Origin: Helicobacteraceae bacterium
GTDB lineage: Bacteria; Campylobacterota; Campylobacteria; Campylobacterales; Sulfurimonadaceae
Reading direction: 5' to 3'
NCBI GenBank assembly: GCA_027083665.1
Contig: JALWNV010000017.1
Coordinates: 1 to 8,224, forward strand
Length of the DNA stretch: 8,224 nt
The position numbers were made by a program, and so were the translations under genes. Shown piece after piece: positions 6,077-8,224 of the stretch; the first letter of the stretch is position 1, and every line of letters starts with the position of its first letter. The notes beneath the pieces were generated by a model. That model searched no databases and was not told the origin of the DNA. It was given only the letters and a program-made list of their open reading frames with translations.

Positions 6077-6781
6077 TTGGGCCTTTTCGCAGAGATCAAA
6101 GAAGATTTCGTCAATGTTTACCGCAACGATCCCGCAATCAAGAGCCGTTTTGAACTGTTTTTCAACTATCCCGGTGTCTGGGCCGTCACCTGGTACCGCA
6201 TCGCCAACCGCTTCTACCGCAACGGTTTCCGCAGGACCGGGCGCCTGTTGATGGCGTTCAACCAGTTGCTGACCAATATCGACATCCATCCGGCCGCGAC
6301 TATCGGACGCCGACTCTTTATCGACCACGGTATCGGCGTCGTCATCGGCGAAACCGCCGTCATCGAGGACGATGTGCTGATCTACCAGGGGGTCACTCTG
6401 GGCGGCGTCAGCCTCACCGCCGGAGTCAAACGACACCCGACCGTCAAAAGCCGTGCCGTCATCGGCGCCGGCGCCAAGGTGCTCGGCGATATCGTCATCG
6501 GCGAAAATGCCAAGATCGGCTCCAACTCGGTCGTTGTCAAATCGGTTCCGGACAACTCGACCGCTGTCGGTATCCCCGCGCGTATCGTTGAGAAGGGGCG
6601 CGACAAGGATCCGCTCAGCCACAACAAACTGCCCGATATCGACAAGGAACTGTTCGAATACCTGCTCAAGCGTGTCGCCGTGCTCGAGCACGTCCTGATG
6701 AAAGACAACGCGGAGATTATCGAACAGGATCTCGAGCTCGAACATATCTACCATTCGTTCCTCAGCGCCATGAAAAGCTGA
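6077..6781 (+). CDS. cysE: Serine O-acetyltransferase CysE, TTG start
   Basis: CysE acetylates serine with acetyl-CoA to give O-acetylserine, the carbon skeleton for cysteine. The 234-residue protein has an N-terminal helical part (1-65) shorter than in E. coli CysE, then a left-handed beta-helix of hexapeptide repeats: DIHP (69-72), IDHGIGVVIGETAVI (82-96), GVTLGG (105-110), KRHP (118-121) with the family's catalytic histidine, IGAGAKVLG (129-137) and GIPARIV (165-171). After the enzyme core there is a longer than usual charged C-terminal helix (about 176-234). No ATG fits; TTG is preceded by GAGGAGAG a few bases upstream and is the best start. It follows the speA stop by 12 bases. Enzymes of this type are often inhibited by cysteine through their C-terminus. 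Confidence 0.94.
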   Translation: MGLFAEIKEDFVNVYRNDPAIKSRFELFFNYPGVWAVTWYRIANRFYRNGFRRTGRLLMAFNQLLTNIDIHPAATIGRRLFIDHGIGVVIGETAVIEDDVLIYQGVTLGGVSLTAGVKRHPTVKSRAVIGAGAKVLGDIVIGENAKIGSNSVVVKSVPDNSTAVGIPARIVEKGRDKDPLSHNKLPDIDKELFEYLLKRVAVLEHVLMKDNAEIIEQDLELEHIYHSFLSAMKS

Positions 6782-6783
6782 CA

Positions 6784-7125
6784 ATGGCCAAAACACTCTT
6801 TTATCTGACACTTTTCGCCGTCACCGTACTGGCGTTCATCCCGACCTATGCATCGCTTCCCGATGCCGTATCGGTCAGCGACGTCCTCAATCATTTCGCA
6901 GCCTTTAGCGTCTTGTTTTTTCTTCACCTGCGGGCCTATCCCGCCGAAGCGCCGCAGCACCGCATTCTCCTACTGATCGCCTACGGGGTCTTTATCGAGG
7001 CGGTGCAGTACTTCCTGCCCGCACGCAGCGCTTCCGCCGGAGATATCGCCGTCGATGCCGCCGCCGTGCTCTTCTCCGCGGCAATTCAGCGGCTGCTGCC
7101 GCGCTTCGTTGTGAAGACAGTCTGA
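6784..7125 (+). CDS. VanZ-like small membrane protein
   Basis: The 113-residue protein has four hydrophobic segments (about 4-20, 34-49, 60-78 and 84-104) and the VanZ family pattern: an IPTY at the end of the first helix (19-22), D-x-LNHFAAF (33-41), then GVFIEAVQYFLPAR (68-81) and SAGDIAVDAAAV (83-94). VanZ proteins lie in the cytoplasmic membrane; the founding member gives low teicoplanin resistance, but most, like this one, have no known role, and resistance should not be assumed. The ATG lies two bases after the cysE stop with no clear Shine-Dalgarno sequence, so it probably depends on ribosomes finishing cysE. It is the last gene of the operon. Confidence 0.85.
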   Translation: MAKTLFYLTLFAVTVLAFIPTYASLPDAVSVSDVLNHFAAFSVLFFLHLRAYPAEAPQHRILLLIAYGVFIEAVQYFLPARSASAGDIAVDAAAVLFSAAIQRLLPRFVVKTV

Positions 7126-7138
7126 TTTTCGGCAGACT
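7119..7138. terminator. Hairpin between converging genes, possible bidirectional terminator
   Basis: AGTCTG (7119-7124), loop ATTTTCGG, CAGACT (7133-7138) is a perfect six-pair stem. It spans the stop codon of the VanZ-like gene and ends just before the stop of the convergent aminotransferase gene. Neither side has a strong T-run (CTTAT on the plus side), so it is at best a weak terminator. Its position is what supports it. Confidence 0.35.
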
Positions 7139-7139
7139 C

Positions 7140-8224
7140 TTATCGCTTTGACACTTCCGCCGCAATCAAACGTACGCCCTTGTGCATCTGCTCCGATGCG
7201 GTATGGGAAAAATTCAATCGGATTTCATCGGAAGGAGCTGCACCGGGATAAAACTCGCTGCCGGGAACAAAAACGACACCGGACGGAATGCAGCGGCGGA
7301 CAAGTGCCATTGTATCGACACCGGGCAGCTTTCCGTAGATGAACATACCGCCCTGCGGTCTTTCAAATTTAAAATCGGGAAGTTCGCCATCCAGAATATC
7401 CGCCATATTATTCATTTTTTCGGAGTATATCGAACGGATCGAATCAATATGTCCTTTCAAACCGTACCGCTCCCAGTAGCCGTCGATCAGACTCTGATTG
7501 AGTGTAGCCGTATGCAGATCCAGCACTTCTTTTATGATCATCAAGCGTCTGATCCGCGTTTTGTCCGCACGGATCCAGCCGACGCGGAGCCCCGGAGATA
7601 GAACCTTTGAGAATGAACCGAGATGAAGGCTCTGTTCCGGCATGAAGCAACTGACAGGACGATGGCGTTTACCAAAGGAAAGTTCGCTGTAAGCGGCGTC
7701 TTCGATCAACAAAGCACCGCCGGCCAGCAATGTTTCCGCCACCGACATTCGAATATCTTCGCTATAACAGTTCCCCGTCGGATTTTGAAAATCGGGAATC
7801 AGATACGCCGCTTTCGTTTTGTCCACGCTCTGCTTCAACTGTTTCATATCGATATTTCCGTCATTCAGAGCGATGCCGTCAATATCGATTCCCGACAGGC
7901 TGAAAGCGCCAAGTGCTCCGAGATAAGCAGGGAGCTCGACAGAAATACCTTTGTCGAGAAAGGCCTTCGCAGCCAGATTGATCGCCTGCTGAGAACCGGT
8001 AGTGATCAGGATCTCGTCAGGATGTGTCGAAAATCCCGACCGCGTATAACGCTCCGCTATTTTTTCTCTGAGACTCTCCATGCCCTGCGATGCGGCATAT
8101 TGAAATACGGAAGCCTCCCGCATAACCGTTTGTGCGACACTACACAACGCCTCCACCGGGAAAAGCGAGGCGTCCGGCAACCCACCCGCAAACGATATCA
8201 TGCCGTTCGAGGTCACATCGAGAA
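7140..8224 (-). CDS. PLP-dependent class I aminotransferase (LysN/2-aminoadipate type), N-terminus cut by right edge
   Basis: The enzyme moves an amino group between an amino acid and a 2-oxo acid with PLP. Visible landmarks, numbered from the GTG at 8216: ISFAGGLPD (7-15), the Q-Y-A-A-S-Q-G segment (39-45), DFQNPTG (142-148), the PLP-contacting Asp and Tyr in EDAAYSEL (172-179), the PLP lysine 204 in SFSK, and Arg 333 in EIRLNF for the substrate carboxylate. The frame stays open from 8216 to the edge and reads LDV just before; relatives have about 20-35 residues before ISFAGGLP. So GTG is probably internal, and the true start lies outside. An upstream GntR-type DNA-binding domain (MocR family) cannot be excluded. 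The pattern fits LysN/KAT-like enzymes with broad substrates (2-aminoadipate, aromatic or branched amino acids). Third positions look less GC-rich than in the plus-strand operon. Confidence 0.85.
   Translation of the reverse strand, partial: LDVTSNGMISFAGGLPDASLFPVEALCSVAQTVMREASVFQYAASQGMESLREKIAERYTRSGFSTHPDEILITTGSQQAINLAAKAFLDKGISVELPAYLGALGAFSLSGIDIDGIALNDGNIDMKQLKQSVDKTKAAYLIPDFQNPTGNCYSEDIRMSVAETLLAGGALLIEDAAYSELSFGKRHRPVSCFMPEQSLHLGSFSKVLSPGLRVGWIRADKTRIRRLMIIKEVLDLHTATLNQSLIDGYWERYGLKGHIDSIRSIYSEKMNNMADILDGELPDFKFERPQGGMFIYGKLPGVDTMALVRRCIPSGVVFVPGSEFYPGAAPSDEIRLNFSHTASEQMHKGVRLIAAEVSKR

Noticed and set aside
5942..6811. A 289-codon open frame on the minus strand opposite cysE
   Set aside because: It mirrors the codon bias of cysE, is rich in Asp/Val repeats typical of antisense frames, and shows no domain.

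Overview
The window looks like the chromosome of a fairly GC-rich member of the Campylobacterota (former Epsilonproteobacteria). I infer this from recalled gene order and protein character: a ubiX-coaD-tmk-hisS-speA-cysE cluster, a thymidylate kinase with DRS where most bacteria have DRY (as I recall for Helicobacter), and a stand-alone Aer-type PAS protein. The protein genes favour G/C at third positions, which suggests a relative of Nitratifractor, Hydrogenimonas or Sulfurovum rather than an AT-rich Campylobacter or Helicobacter. The genus cannot be fixed from this window. I see no mobile element, CRISPR array, tRNA or rRNA.

Left part (1-1427). The C-terminal end of an SppA-type S49 peptidase is followed by a single-domain, probably FAD-binding PAS protein of the Aer/CetB kind. 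The 561-base stretch 867-1427 looks empty at first but is not. On the minus strand it holds two overlapping tiny reading frames of 28 and 33 codons. Each has one hydrophobic segment, a charged C-terminal tail and its own Shine-Dalgarno sequence, and they share an ATGA stop/start overlap. Upstream of them is a 46-base imperfect dyad with repeated ATAAC half-sites. Next comes a hairpin-rich, non-coding stretch with two candidate plus-strand terminators, ending at a likely extended -10 promoter just before ubiX.

Middle (1428-7125). Seven plus-strand genes are packed with overlaps or gaps of no more than 15 bases: ubiX (prenyl-FMN synthesis), coaD (coenzyme A), tmk (dTTP), hisS (histidyl-tRNA), speA (arginine to agmatine for polyamines), cysE (O-acetylserine for cysteine) and a small VanZ-like membrane protein. 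They look like one housekeeping operon from one main promoter. They share no single pathway; the group is tied together by growth demand (cofactors, nucleotides, aminoacylation, polyamines, sulfur amino acid).

Right part (7126-8224). A PLP-dependent class I aminotransferase runs convergently on the minus strand. Its N-terminus probably lies beyond the right edge. A short hairpin sits between the two converging genes.

The most novel item is the pair of tiny membrane-protein genes at 884-1068 with the dyad and possible small RNA next to them. Everything from 1428 to 7125 is ordinary core metabolism.
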